DNA from: Nocardia brasiliensis NBRC 14402
Lineage (GTDB): Bacteria > Actinomycetota > Actinomycetes > Mycobacteriales > Mycobacteriaceae
Reading direction: 5' to 3'
DNA: 64,000 bases
Assembly (NCBI RefSeq): GCF_000308475.2
Contig: NZ_BAFT02000058.1
Coordinates: forward strand, 1 to 64,000
The first letter of the stretch is position 1; each line of letters opens with the position of its first letter. The notes below the pieces were generated by a model. The model made no database searches. It was not told the DNA's origin and worked only from the letters and a program-made list of their open reading frames with translations. Positions 26,836 through 34,997 of the stretch are shown one piece after another. The position numbers and the translations under genes are program-made.

Positions 26836-28071
26836 GTGCTCGCACCCGAGCGGCGAACGCGCGCCGACGTAATCTCCGCTGTCGCGATCGCCGCACTCGT
26901 GGTGGTCGCGGCGGTGGTGGTGTGGGCGCGCGGCGATGCGCGGGGCACCGAATCGGTGACCGCCACCTCGCCCGTGCCGACGCCCGCCGCGACCGATCAG
27001 CTGCCCACCTCGTTGCGCGAGCTGTGGCACGCGCCGAACGCCGCGAGTGAACGGGCGCTGGTCTCCGGCGGCGTCGTCGTCACCGGTGACGAGGGCACCG
27101 TCACCGGCCACGATCCGCGCACCGGCGACGAGCTCTGGTACTACCGGCGCGATATGCCGCTCTGCGGGATCGAGGGTCAGTTCACCACCGTGGTCGCGGT
27201 CTACCGGGACCAGCGCGGATGCAGTCAGGCCACGCTGCTGGCCGGCGACAACGGCGCACGCCGCACCGCGCGGACCAGCTACATGGATCCGTCGGTGCGC
27301 CTGTCCGTCGACGGCACCTACACGCTGGCCCAGGGTCCGAAGCGGCTGGAGATGTGGCGTTCGGACCTGGTGCGCACCCTCGAATACGGGTTCGTCGACG
27401 CGCCGGTGAACGTGAAAACCCAACCGCGCAAAGGCTGCAACCTGCTGTCCTCGGGTTCGAGCCCGTCCCGGCTCGCCGTGCTGGAGCGCTGCCCCGAGGA
27501 CGCGGCCGACCGGCTCACCGTGCTGAACCCGGCGCCGAAGGACAACACGGTGCCCGAGGAGCACGGTTCGCACGTATTGACCGGTCCCGGAAGCGATTCC
27601 GCCGACGCCAAGGTGCTCGCGGTGTCGGACAACCGGATCGTGCTCTATCTGCCCGGCACGCCGGGCGCGTCCGGCGCGCAACCCGCGGCGCCGCGCCTGG
27701 CCGTCTTCGACGCGACCGGCAATCCGATTGTGGTGCACCAGCTTTCGGCGCCGCTCAGTGCCGAGTCGACGACCACCCGAATCGGTTCGGCCTACCTGGT
27801 TTTCACCGGCAACAGCGTGATCGCCTTGAACGGCACCACGTTCGACCCGCTGTGGACCGCGGCGGGCGCGCTCGGCAGCCCGGCCATGATGGCGGGCCGG
27901 CTGCTGCTGCCGACGGCGGGCGCGATGGCGTTCCTCGATCCCACCTCCGGCGCCGAGGTCGGCCGGGTCCCGCTGACCCGCACCGACTACAGCGGAGCGC
28001 CCATTTCCCTCGCGGTGCTCGGCTCGACCATCCTGGAACAACGCGGCACCGAGGTGTACGCCCTCGGCTGA
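26836..28071 (+). CDS. Membrane-anchored beta-propeller protein (Rv3212-like)
   Basis: The 411-residue protein has a short cytoplasmic start, one membrane helix (VISAVAIAALVVVAAVVVWA, about 11-30) and an exported domain with repeated WD/PQQ-like propeller strands (GTVTGHDPRTGDELWYYRR, TFDPLWTAAGALGSPAMMAGRLLLPT). Four cysteines are in the exported domain. It follows the helicase gene after 27 bp on the same strand, the order seen with Rv3211-Rv3212. M. tuberculosis Rv3212 has been linked to envelope functions; no enzymatic residues are visible. Confidence 0.83.
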   Translation: MLAPERRTRADVISAVAIAALVVVAAVVVWARGDARGTESVTATSPVPTPAATDQLPTSLRELWHAPNAASERALVSGGVVVTGDEGTVTGHDPRTGDELWYYRRDMPLCGIEGQFTTVVAVYRDQRGCSQATLLAGDNGARRTARTSYMDPSVRLSVDGTYTLAQGPKRLEMWRSDLVRTLEYGFVDAPVNVKTQPRKGCNLLSSGSSPSRLAVLERCPEDAADRLTVLNPAPKDNTVPEEHGSHVLTGPGSDSADAKVLAVSDNRIVLYLPGTPGASGAQPAAPRLAVFDATGNPIVVHQLSAPLSAESTTTRIGSAYLVFTGNSVIALNGTTFDPLWTAAGALGSPAMMAGRLLLPTAGAMAFLDPTSGAEVGRVPLTRTDYSGAPISLAVLGSTILEQRGTEVYALG

Positions 28072-28173
28072 GCGCCCCCGGCGCCGTCGAGCTCAGCGCT
28101 GCGCCGGCGAACGCGGCACAGCCGCGATAATTCGGGGCGACCGCCTGTCGGTGCCGTGCGGCACACTACCGGC

Positions 28174-28680
28174 ATGAGTGAAAACGACCCCACCGCGGCC
28201 GCGTCGAAAAGCGACATCACCTCGTTCGACGACCCCGACGCGCCTTGGAACCAGGAGTTCTCCGAAGCCGAGATGGCCAACTGGAACGACGGCGTGATCG
28301 AGGAGTTCCGGGCGGGCGCGGGCAAGGTCGGCGGTGCCTACGCCGGGGCCGAGCTCCTGCTGCTGACCACGACGGGCGCCAAGAGCGGCAAGCAGCACGT
28401 GGTCCCGCTCGGGCTGCTGCGCCGTGGCGAGACCATCTACCTCAGCTCCTTCATCGAGGACAAGTACCCGGCCTGGTATCACAACGTGAAGGCCGATCCG
28501 CGGGTCACCGTCGAGCTCGGCGGCACGACCTATCGCGGCACCGCGAAGGCCCTGGAGGGCGCGGAGTACGACGAGTTCGCGGCCTGGGCGCTGGCAGAGA
28601 ACCCACTGCTGGCGGACTATCAGTCCAAGATCACGCGCCCGCTCCCGCTCGTCGTGCTGACGCTCGAGCCACAGGACTGA
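28174..28680 (+). CDS. Nitroreductase/deazaflavin (F420)-dependent oxidoreductase, Ddn family
   Basis: The product (168 residues from ATG 28174) shows the split-barrel Ddn fold: ELLLLTTTGAKSGKQHVVPLGLLRRGETIYLSSFI, then YPAWYHNVKADPRVTVELGG. Members bind deazaflavin F420 and reduce nitroimidazoles, quinones or other substrates. The first 40 residues are a polar acidic extension. A GTG 18 bases earlier is also open. Stands alone, 76 bp from the phosphatase gene. Confidence 0.88.
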   Translation: MSENDPTAAASKSDITSFDDPDAPWNQEFSEAEMANWNDGVIEEFRAGAGKVGGAYAGAELLLLTTTGAKSGKQHVVPLGLLRRGETIYLSSFIEDKYPAWYHNVKADPRVTVELGGTTYRGTAKALEGAEYDEFAAWALAENPLLADYQSKITRPLPLVVLTLEPQD

Positions 28681-28747
28681 CCGGGCCGACGCCTCGGTGG
28701 TAACGGCCGGAGCACGCGCCGGGCCGGGCGTGAACCATGATGGATCC

Positions 28748-29359
28748 ATGTCCGTACTCGACGATGCCCGGCTGGTACTGCTCCGACACGGCGAGACCGC
28801 CTGGTCCACCGGGCGCCGGCATACCGGCAACACCGACGTGCCGCTCACCGAGCACGGCGAGGAACAGGCTCGCGCCGCCGGTCCGCTGCTGGCGGCGCTG
28901 CGGCTGCGTGACCCGCTGGTACTCACCAGTCCGCGCCGGCGCGCGGTGCGCACGGCCGAGCTGGCCGGGCTCACCGGCACCGCGGTCGACGACGATCTCG
29001 CGGAATGGGACTACGGCGACTACGAAGGCCTGACCACGCCCGAGATCCGCGAGACCGCCCCCGGCTGGACCATCTGGACCGGTACGGTGCCCGGCGGCGA
29101 GTCCGCCGACGCGGTGCGCGCCCGAGCCGATCGAGTGCTCGCCTCGGTGGAACCCCAACTGCCCGAACGCGATATCGTGCTCGTCGGGCACGGGCACTTC
29201 TCCCGGGCGCTGATCGCCCGCTGGGCCGAATTCGAGCTCACGGAGGGCCGCCGGTTCGCCATGTCGACCGGCGCGCTGACCGTGCTCGGCTACGAACACG
29301 AGGTGCGTACCGTGCACGCGCACAATCTCGTTCCCACCAGCAACGGAGCAATACTGTGA
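28748..29359 (+). CDS. Histidine phosphatase superfamily acid phosphatase (Rv3214-like)
   Basis: The 203-residue enzyme has the catalytic LVLLRHGETAWS motif near its N-terminus, then TSPRRRAVRTAEL and the second His in VLVGHGHFSRALI. It corresponds to Rv3214, annotated as a phosphoglycerate mutase-like protein but reported to be a broad acid phosphatase. ATG 28748 is chosen over an upstream start because homology begins four residues later. Its stop overlaps the GTG start of the next gene by GTGA, so translation is coupled. Confidence 0.92.
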   Translation: MSVLDDARLVLLRHGETAWSTGRRHTGNTDVPLTEHGEEQARAAGPLLAALRLRDPLVLTSPRRRAVRTAELAGLTGTAVDDDLAEWDYGDYEGLTTPEIRETAPGWTIWTGTVPGGESADAVRARADRVLASVEPQLPERDIVLVGHGHFSRALIARWAEFELTEGRRFAMSTGALTVLGYEHEVRTVHAHNLVPTSNGAIL

Positions 29360-29841
29360 CTGTAGAACTGCGCCGCGCCGTCCCCGCCGATGTGCCGGGA
29401 CTGGTCCGGCTCGTCGAGGATCTGGCCGAGTACGAGAAGGCTCGCGACGAGTGCACGGTCACCGAAACCCAGCTCGACACCGCCCTGTTCGGACCCGAAC
29501 CGAAGGTCTTCGCGCACGTGGTGAGCGAGGACGGGGAACTGGTCGGCTGCGCGATCTGGTTCCTCAACTTCTCCACCTGGGACGGCGTGCACGGGATCTA
29601 TCTCGAGGACCTCTACGTCAAGCCGCAGACCCGCGGCAAGGGCTACGGCAAGGCCTTGCTCACCGCGCTGGCGCAGGAAGCCGTCGAGCACGGCTACAGC
29701 CGCCTGTCCTGGTCGGTGCTGACCTGGAACACCCCGTCCATCGAATTCTACGAATCCCTCGGCGCCGCAGCGCAAGACGAGTGGGTCGGCTATCGCCTTT
29801 CCGGCGAGGCGCTCGATCGGCTGGCCAAGGACGGGCAGTAG
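29356..29841 (+). CDS. GNAT N-acetyltransferase (diamine acetyltransferase-like)
   Basis: This 161-residue acetyltransferase has the acetyl-CoA loop QTRGKGYGKALL and the GIYLEDLYVKP strand typical of the spermidine/diamine acetyltransferase branch, plus NTPSIEFYESLGA. It begins at GTG 29356 inside the phosphatase stop (GTGA) and is followed by nfi after 9 bp, giving a three-gene operon. It corresponds in position to Rv3216. The substrate is not determinable. Confidence 0.9.
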   Translation: MTVELRRAVPADVPGLVRLVEDLAEYEKARDECTVTETQLDTALFGPEPKVFAHVVSEDGELVGCAIWFLNFSTWDGVHGIYLEDLYVKPQTRGKGYGKALLTALAQEAVEHGYSRLSWSVLTWNTPSIEFYESLGAAAQDEWVGYRLSGEALDRLAKDGQ

Positions 29842-29850
29842 CGCACCACC

Positions 29851-30543
29851 ATGACATGGCTCGCACATCTCGACGAGACCACCTGGCCGACGACGCCGGA
29901 CGAGGCCATCGCGATCCAGGACGAACTGCGTCCCAAGGTCGAAACCACCGGCCCGGCAAGCGAATTCCGGATGATCGCCGGGCTCGACTGCGCCTACGCC
30001 GACACCGGGGCGGTCGCGGCCGCGGTGGTCGTACTGGACGCGACCACACTGGAGACCGTCGAAACGTCTGTCGCGCACGGGGTCTCACATTTCCCGTACT
30101 ACCCCGGCTTGCTCGCCTTCCGCGAATTGCCCACCACCATGCGGGCTTTGGCACAACTCGCCGCCGCTCCCGACCTACTGGTCTGTGACGCACAGGGTTT
30201 GGCGCATCCGCGTCGCCTCGGCTTCGCGTGTCATATCGGCGTGCTCACCGGCGTACCGGCGATCGGCGTCGCGAAGTCGGTCTGGGGCGATTACGCCGAA
30301 CCCGGGCCCGAGCGCGGCGCGCGCACCGACGTCACCATCGACGGCGAGGTCGTCGGCAGCGCGTTGCGCACCAGGGCGGGGGTGAAACCCGTCTTCGTCT
30401 CCATCGGCCATCGCATCGATCTGGACACCGCGTGCGCGCAGGTGCTCGCGCTCACCCCGGCGTACCGCCTGCCGGAGACCACGCGGCGCGCGGACGCGCT
30501 GTGCCGCACGGCGCTCAAAGGCGCGGTGGCCGGCCAGGGGTGA
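29851..30543 (+). CDS. nfi: Endonuclease V (deoxyinosine repair)
   Basis: The 230-residue protein cleaves DNA one base 3' of deoxyinosine. Family motifs are MIAGLDCAYAD with catalytic Asp46, YYPGLLAFRELP with the essential Glu (about 91), and CDAQGLAHPRRLGFACHIGVL with Asp (about 111). Residues differing from E. coli (DGHG to DAQG) leave the metal ligands intact. It is the third gene of the phosphatase-GNAT-nfi run. Endonuclease V is not universal in the mycolic-acid bacteria, so this is worth noting in a species comparison. Confidence 0.92.
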   Translation: MTWLAHLDETTWPTTPDEAIAIQDELRPKVETTGPASEFRMIAGLDCAYADTGAVAAAVVVLDATTLETVETSVAHGVSHFPYYPGLLAFRELPTTMRALAQLAAAPDLLVCDAQGLAHPRRLGFACHIGVLTGVPAIGVAKSVWGDYAEPGPERGARTDVTIDGEVVGSALRTRAGVKPVFVSIGHRIDLDTACAQVLALTPAYRLPETTRRADALCRTALKGAVAGQG

Positions 30544-30561
30544 GGACCGGACCGAACGGCG

Positions 30562-30987
30562 TCAGTCGGGTTCGACGCCGTAATCCTCGGCCATCCACCG
30601 GGTGGACGGCGGCGCGAACAGCAGGATCAGGCTGCCCAGCGCCACGACGCCGAGGGCCGCGCCGAGCAGCGGCTGGTGCGAGTCGGTGAGCAGCGACCAG
30701 GTGACCGGCAGCAACAGCAGTTGCGCGATGACCGCGATCGCGCGGCCCCACCGCTTGCCGAGCAGTAAGCCGATGCCCGCCGCGAGCACGGCGCCCCCGA
30801 GGATGCCGAACCAGGCGGCCGTGCCGTACCCGCTCGTCGCCGTCTGGTCGGCGCCGAGCAGGCCGCGCACGATCAACACCAGCGCCACGATCACCGCGAC
30901 GCCGCCCTCCAGTGTCACCAGCGCGCCCGCGCCACGCACCGTCGCCGGCACGCCCGCGGCACCGTCACCTCTACCGATTTCAGCCAC
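30562..30987 (-). CDS. Small four-helix membrane protein (Rv3217c-like)
   Basis: The 141-residue protein has four predicted transmembrane segments (VTLEGGVAVIVALVLIVRGL, WFGILGGAVLAAGIGLLL, AIAVIAQLLLLPVTWSLL, GAALGVVALGSLILLFA) and ends MAEDYGVEPD. It matches the position of Rv3217c, an unknown membrane protein between the acetyltransferase and the lipid kinase. No enzymatic motif is visible. It converges with nfi across 18 bp. Confidence 0.8.
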   Translation of the reverse strand: MAEIGRGDGAAGVPATVRGAGALVTLEGGVAVIVALVLIVRGLLGADQTATSGYGTAAWFGILGGAVLAAGIGLLLGKRWGRAIAVIAQLLLLPVTWSLLTDSHQPLLGAALGVVALGSLILLFAPPSTRWMAEDYGVEPD

Positions 30988-31084
30988 CCGCCAAGCCTAG
31001 GTGCCGATGCCGCCGGCCCGCCTCGCGGCCGGTCCGGTTCAGCGGCTTTTCGGACCGGTTCGACGGCCAATTAAGCTGCGTGGC

Positions 31085-32029
31085 GTGCGGACCCTGCTGA
31101 TCGTGAATCCGAATGCCACCTCGACGACGCCGGCGACTCGCGATCTGCTGGCGCACGCGCTGGAGAGCCGCACCCAACTGACCGTCGCGCACACCCAGCA
31201 CCGCGGGCACGCCGCCGAACTGGCCCAGTGGGCCGCCACCAACGAGATGGACCTGATCGTCGTGCACGGCGGCGACGGGACGGTCAACGAGACCATCAAC
31301 GGGTTCCTGCCGCTGCCCGAACTCAACGACGGCCAGGCCTGGCTGCCCAGGCTCGGCGTGATCCCCGGCGGGTCGGCGAACGTGTTCGCCCGCGCGCTCG
31401 GCATCTCCCCCGATCCGGTGACCGCCACCAATCAGCTCATCGATCTGCTCACCCTGGACCGGGACCGCCGCATCGGACTGGGTCTGGCCGATGATCGCTG
31501 GTTCACATTCAGCGCGGGCGTCGGCCTCGACGCCGATGTGTGCGAAGCCATCGATGAAAGTCGCGCCGACGGAAAAACCGCGACGCCCGCCCGATATCTT
31601 CGAACAACTGTGCGACAGTTTTTCCGTGCGCGGCGCAGGGAACCGTCGGTCCGGATCGAAATCCCGGGCCACGAACCGATCGCCGACGTGCATTACGCCT
31701 TCGTAACGAACACCACCCCGTGGACCTACCTGAACACCACCCCGGTGCACACCAACCCGGGCACCAGGTTCGAAACAGGTCTCGGCGTGTTTGCCGTGCG
31801 TTCGATGGCAGTACTGCCTACACTGCTGCTTGCCAGACAGCTTTTGGCTGTCGATGGAAACCCCAAGGCCCGCAATTTGTTTCGCGAGGACAACGTTCCG
31901 TCCGTGCGCGTCGAGACGAAGGAACCCATCGGTCTGCAAATCGATGGCGACTTTATCGGGAAGCGCAACGTGGTGGATTTCACGGCGGTGCCCGCCGTCC
32001 TGGACGTCGTGGCGCCGCGACCAGCCTGA
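31085..32029 (+). CDS. Diacylglycerol kinase / sphingosine kinase-like lipid kinase
   Basis: The 314-residue protein has the DAGK catalytic domain: LLIVNPNATSTTPATRDLL at the N-terminus, the ATP-binding VVHGGDGTVNET (GGDGT at 62-66) and LGVIPGGSANVFARALG. It phosphorylates a lipid such as diacylglycerol. GTG 31085 is preferred since it immediately precedes the conserved strand and has a TTAAGCT box about 10 bases upstream, suggesting a leaderless transcript. It corresponds to Rv3218, just before whiB1. Confidence 0.88.
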   Translation: MRTLLIVNPNATSTTPATRDLLAHALESRTQLTVAHTQHRGHAAELAQWAATNEMDLIVVHGGDGTVNETINGFLPLPELNDGQAWLPRLGVIPGGSANVFARALGISPDPVTATNQLIDLLTLDRDRRIGLGLADDRWFTFSAGVGLDADVCEAIDESRADGKTATPARYLRTTVRQFFRARRREPSVRIEIPGHEPIADVHYAFVTNTTPWTYLNTTPVHTNPGTRFETGLGVFAVRSMAVLPTLLLARQLLAVDGNPKARNLFREDNVPSVRVETKEPIGLQIDGDFIGKRNVVDFTAVPAVLDVVAPRPA

Positions 32030-32126
32030 TGCAGAAAACGCACGAAAAACATCGTGGTTGCGCTGCGAAAACCGGGTAGAGCGAGTACAAAGGACCGGGC
32101 AGGTTCCCCCAGCGGGAGCCGTTGAG

Positions 32127-32142
32127 CGTGAGCTTCCCCACG
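32127..32142 (+). promoter_or_regulatory. Candidate CRP site upstream of whiB1
   Basis: The 16-mer CGTGAGCTTCCCCACG closely resembles the cAMP receptor protein site I recall in the M. tuberculosis whiB1 promoter (GTGAG...CCACG with the same spacing). It lies 140 bp before the whiB1 start. Confidence 0.55.
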
Positions 32143-32245
32143 GTGCACCAGATACCTATTGACATCTACGGTGTTCGTGAAAGCATTCACAAGCAACCGT
32201 GCGGAAACATTCGAGTCGCACAAGTGAACGATCCACAAACCGTCG

Positions 32246-32264
32246 GCGCCCTTTTGCGGCGCCC
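32246..32264 (+). other. GGCGCC/GGCGCC hairpin in the whiB1 leader
   Basis: Two GGCGCC boxes flank CCTTTTGC around 32246-32264, about 18 bases before the whiB1 start. It may shape the mRNA leader or the downstream edge of the promoter. Weak evidence. Confidence 0.3.
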
Positions 32265-32281
32265 AGCAAAGGAGCAGAGGA

Positions 32282-32536
32282 ATGGACTGGCGCCACAAGG
32301 CCATCTGTCGCGACGAGGACCCCGAACTGTTTTTCCCGGTGGGTAACAGCGGTCCTGCGCTCGCGCAGATTGCCGATGCCAAGCTGGTCTGCGCTCGCTG
32401 CCCCGTTACCGCTGACTGCCTGTCCTGGGCCCTGAAGTCCGGACAGGATGCCGGCGTGTGGGGCGGTATGAGCGAGGACGAGCGTCGGGCGCTGAAGCGT
32501 CGCAACGCGCGCACACGCACCCGCACCGTCGTCTGA
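32282..32536 (+). CDS. whiB1: WhiB1 iron-sulfur transcription factor
   Basis: The 84-residue protein has the WhiB [4Fe-4S] ligands Cys9, Cys37, Cys40 and Cys46, the GVWGGM turn and a basic C-terminal tail RRALKRRNARTRTRT for DNA contact. In M. tuberculosis WhiB1 is essential, binds the housekeeping sigma factor and reacts with nitric oxide. An AGGAG and an overlapping GAGGA precede ATG 32282. Gene order diacylglycerol kinase-whiB1-pdtaS is conserved. A CRP-like site upstream suggests cAMP control, and two stacked terminators follow. Confidence 0.97.
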   Translation: MDWRHKAICRDEDPELFFPVGNSGPALAQIADAKLVCARCPVTADCLSWALKSGQDAGVWGGMSEDERRALKRRNARTRTRTVV

Positions 32537-32550
32537 GCAGACGTTCGGAT

Positions 32551-32579
32551 TTACCGGACCTTTCAGCCCGGTCCGGTAA
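32551..32579 (+). terminator. First whiB1 terminator hairpin
   Basis: A perfect 10-bp stem, TTACCGGACC with its complement, and a 9-base loop begin 15 bases after the whiB1 stop. Confidence 0.75.
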
Positions 32580-32588
32580 ACGCATTTC

Positions 32589-32615
32589 AGCCCGGCACCC
32601 CAGAGGTGCCGGGCT
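32589..32615. terminator. Second terminator hairpin between whiB1 and pdtaS
   Basis: A perfect 11-bp stem (32589-32599 with 32605-32615, AGCCCGGCACC) and a 5-base loop is followed by ATCTTGT. It separates the convergent genes. Confidence 0.8.
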
Positions 32616-32649
32616 ATCTTGTGCCCCAACACATATGACGAAACCGTCG

Positions 32650-34164
32650 CTAACGCCCGGACCGCCGCCCGAGCGGCACGCGTAGCACCGCGTCGGTCCC
32701 GATGTCCGCACCGGGATGCAGGCCGATCGAACCACCGAGTTCGGCTGTCACCAGGGTCCGCACGATCTGCAGGCCGAGCCGATCCGAGGATTCCAGGCTG
32801 AATCCGGCGGGCAGGCCGCGACCGTCGTCGCTGATGATCACATCGAGCCAGCGGGCCGAACGTTCGGAACGGATTGTCACCGAACCGTTCTCGCCCGAAT
32901 CGAAGGCATGCTCGATCGCGTTCTGCACCAGCTCGGTCAGCACCATCACCAGCGGCGTCGCCCGCTCGGCGGAGAAGACGCCCAGCGAGCCGGCCCGGCG
33001 CACCTTGATCCGCGCGGTGTGCACCGTCGCCACATCCGCCATGATCGGCAGCAGCCGGTCGACCACCTCGTCCAGGTCGACCTCTTCGTCCACCGACATC
33101 GACAGCATCTCGTGCACCGACGCGATCGAGGTGACCCGGCGCACCGACTCGGTGAGCGCGACCTGCGCCTCCTCGTTCTCGGTCCGGCGGGCCTGCAGGC
33201 GCAGCAGCGCGGCGACGGTCTGCAGGTTGTTCTTCACCCGGTGGTGGATCTCCCGGATGGTGGCGTCCTTGCTGAGCAGCGCACGATCGCGCCGCTTGAC
33301 CTCGGTGACGTCGCGGACCAGCACCGCGGCCCCCGCGAGTTCGCCGTGCGGGCGCAGCACCAGGGTGCGCAGCAGCACGGTCGCGCCGCGCGCCTCCACC
33401 TCCATCCGGCGACCGGTGCGCCCGGCCAGCGCGGCCTGGATGTCGCCGACCACCTCCTGCGCGTCGAACGGGTCGGTGATCAGCGACCTGGTCAGCACCG
33501 CGAGGTCCTGACCCGCGAGGTCGGCCTGCAAGCCCATCCGGTGATAGGCCGACAGCGCGTTCGGGCTGGCGTAGACGACGATGCCCGCGGTGTCGAGCCG
33601 GATGAAGCCGTCGCCCGCGCGCGGGCTGGAGTGGGTGGCCGCGCGGTCCTCGGTGGTCGGGAAGGTGCCGTCGGCGATCATCTGGCACAGGTCGTCCGCG
33701 CAAGCGACATAAGCGATTTCGAGGGTGCTGCGGACCCGGGACCGCTGCACGTCGGTGTCCCGGCTGAGCACCGCGATCACGTCGTCGCCGCAGCGCACCG
33801 GGATGGCCTCGCGCACCGCGTGCACCGGGGTGGGGTGATAGACGCCGGAGGTCTCCACGTCGTGGTCCGCGCGCACGATCTTGCCGGACATCAACGCGTC
33901 GAACACCTGCGGATGATCGGCCTGCAACGCCAGCGTGCCGACCAGGTCCTCCTGGTGCACGGTGGGCGCGGTGGTCGGACGGCACTGCGCGACACACACG
34001 ATGTCGGCGCCCTGCGCGATCGGTCCGGCGCCGACCCAGAGCAGCAGATCGGCGAAGGACAGATCGGCGAGCAGTTGCCAATCACCCACCACCCGCTGCA
34101 AATGGTCCACGGCGACGCCGGGTAAGTCGGTGTGTTCGGCTAGCAGTTCACTGAGGGTCGCCAT
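32650..34164 (-). CDS. pdtaS: Sensor histidine kinase PdtaS
   Basis: The 504-residue soluble kinase has an N-terminal GAF-like domain (about 10-160), a PAS domain (about 185-290), a HisKA_2 dimerisation domain with EIHHRVKNNLQTV (phospho-His near 306) and a HATPase_c domain (ELVQNAIEHAFDSG, DDGRGLPAG, GLGLQ-like RLGLQIV). PdtaS phosphorylates PdtaR, an ANTAR RNA-binding antiterminator; a cyclic-di-GMP or copper/NO sensing role has been reported in mycobacteria. PdtaR is not in this window. It lies 22 bp downstream of the biotin carrier gene. Confidence 0.94.
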   Translation of the reverse strand: MATLSELLAEHTDLPGVAVDHLQRVVGDWQLLADLSFADLLLWVGAGPIAQGADIVCVAQCRPTTAPTVHQEDLVGTLALQADHPQVFDALMSGKIVRADHDVETSGVYHPTPVHAVREAIPVRCGDDVIAVLSRDTDVQRSRVRSTLEIAYVACADDLCQMIADGTFPTTEDRAATHSSPRAGDGFIRLDTAGIVVYASPNALSAYHRMGLQADLAGQDLAVLTRSLITDPFDAQEVVGDIQAALAGRTGRRMEVEARGATVLLRTLVLRPHGELAGAAVLVRDVTEVKRRDRALLSKDATIREIHHRVKNNLQTVAALLRLQARRTENEEAQVALTESVRRVTSIASVHEMLSMSVDEEVDLDEVVDRLLPIMADVATVHTARIKVRRAGSLGVFSAERATPLVMVLTELVQNAIEHAFDSGENGSVTIRSERSARWLDVIISDDGRGLPAGFSLESSDRLGLQIVRTLVTAELGGSIGLHPGADIGTDAVLRVPLGRRSGR

Positions 34165-34186
34165 GGGGTTCTACCGCCGCAATCGC

Positions 34187-34402
34187 TCAGGAGATCACAG
34201 CGATCAGATGGCCCGCCTTGATGGCGTCGCCCTCTTTGACGCCGATCGAGCTCACCGTGCCGCCGACCTCGGCCAGCACCGGGATCTCCATCTTCATCGA
34301 CTCCAGGATGACCAGGGTGTCGCCCTCTTTCACGACGTCCCCCTCCTTGGCCACGACCTGATAGACCACCGACACCAGCTCCGCCAGCACTTCCTCAGCC
34401 AT
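34187..34402 (-). CDS. Single-domain biotin/lipoyl attachment protein (TB7.3-like)
   Basis: The 71-residue protein is one biotinyl domain with the attachment motif ESMKMEIP, Lys37 being the modified residue. It corresponds to Rv3221c (TB7.3), a biotinylated carrier whose carboxylase partner is uncertain. ATG 34402 is used; the frame upstream is Cys/Arg-rich and not protein-like. It is co-directional with pdtaS downstream and divergent from the bL37 gene. Confidence 0.93.
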   Translation of the reverse strand: MAEEVLAELVSVVYQVVAKEGDVVKEGDTLVILESMKMEIPVLAEVGGTVSSIGVKEGDAIKAGHLIAVIS

Positions 34403-34537
34403 GACACCCCATTCACTCGGTTGGTTCGGACAGCGAGCTCGCCGGGAACGAACGGCCCTGCCGCGCGGCCTGCATCCGCTGGAACTACAGCCAACCACAC
34501 ATGAAACAATGGCCTTCAATCAGAAGGGAGACTACCT

Positions 34538-34612
34538 ATGGGTAAGCGCGGACGTAAGAAGCGTAGTCGCAAGGGCAACGCGGCCAACCACGGCAAGCGG
34601 CCCAACGCCTGA
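34538..34612 (+). CDS. Ribosomal protein bL37 (24 residues)
   Basis: A 24-codon open frame from ATG 34538 to TGA 34612 reads MGKRGRKKRSRKGN, then ANHGKRPNA. It is nearly identical to the mycobacterial large-subunit protein bL37 seen in ribosome structures (MAKRGRKKRDRK...NHGKRPNA, from memory). Over half the residues are Lys/Arg/His, as expected for an rRNA-binding peptide. AAGGGAG at 34524-34530 gives a good ribosome-binding site and a perfect terminator follows. It is usually missed by gene finders because of its length. Confidence 0.92.
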   Translation: MGKRGRKKRSRKGNAANHGKRPNA

Positions 34613-34635
34613 GCGTTGTGCTCGGCCGAAAAACG

Positions 34636-34677
34636 TAGAGCGGCACGCACTTCCCTTGCGGAAGGCGTGCCGCTCTA
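34636..34677. terminator. Terminator between bL37 and rshA
   Basis: A perfect 13-bp stem (34636-34648 with 34665-34677) lies between the convergent bL37 and RshA genes, 24 bp after the bL37 stop. Confidence 0.85.
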
Positions 34678-34700
34678 GTTGTTCCGGCTGTGGTTGTTCG

Positions 34701-34997
34701 CTAGGAGTCGGCGGCGTCGATCGAGGACTCCACCTTGGTCACCGTGACCGAACGGCGGATCTCGATGGTCAGCCGGTCCCGCAGGCCCTCGGGGGCGCGG
34801 TCACCGCCGCATTTGCGGCTCAGCAGACCCTTGATCTTCTCCTCGATGCCGTAGGCCTCGATGCAGGGCGAGCAGTGGTCCATGTGGTGCTGTAACCGGG
34901 CACGGGTCTCGTCGTTGCACTCGCCGTCCAGCATCAGCCAGATGTCGGTGAGAACGGCGGTGCAGTCGAGGTCCATGTCGGGGTCCCGCTCAGTCAC
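34701..34997 (-). CDS. rshA: Zinc-binding anti-sigma factor RshA/RsrA
   Basis: The 98-residue protein has the ZAS motif H-x3-C-x2-C at His38, Cys42, Cys45 (HMDHCSPC) with an earlier Cys27. In reduced form it binds SigH and releases it upon disulfide stress when the cysteines oxidise. GTG 34997 overlaps the sigH stop by GTGA, ensuring co-translation at fixed stoichiometry. A further Cys63 lies after the motif. Confidence 0.93.
   Translation of the reverse strand: MTERDPDMDLDCTAVLTDIWLMLDGECNDETRARLQHHMDHCSPCIEAYGIEEKIKGLLSRKCGGDRAPEGLRDRLTIEIRRSVTVTKVESSIDAADS

Noticed and set aside
24766..28041. 1091-codon minus-strand open frame opposite the helicase and propeller genes
   Set aside because: It mirrors two well-supported genes; codon content is His/Arg/Gly-rich antisense noise of a high-GC genome.
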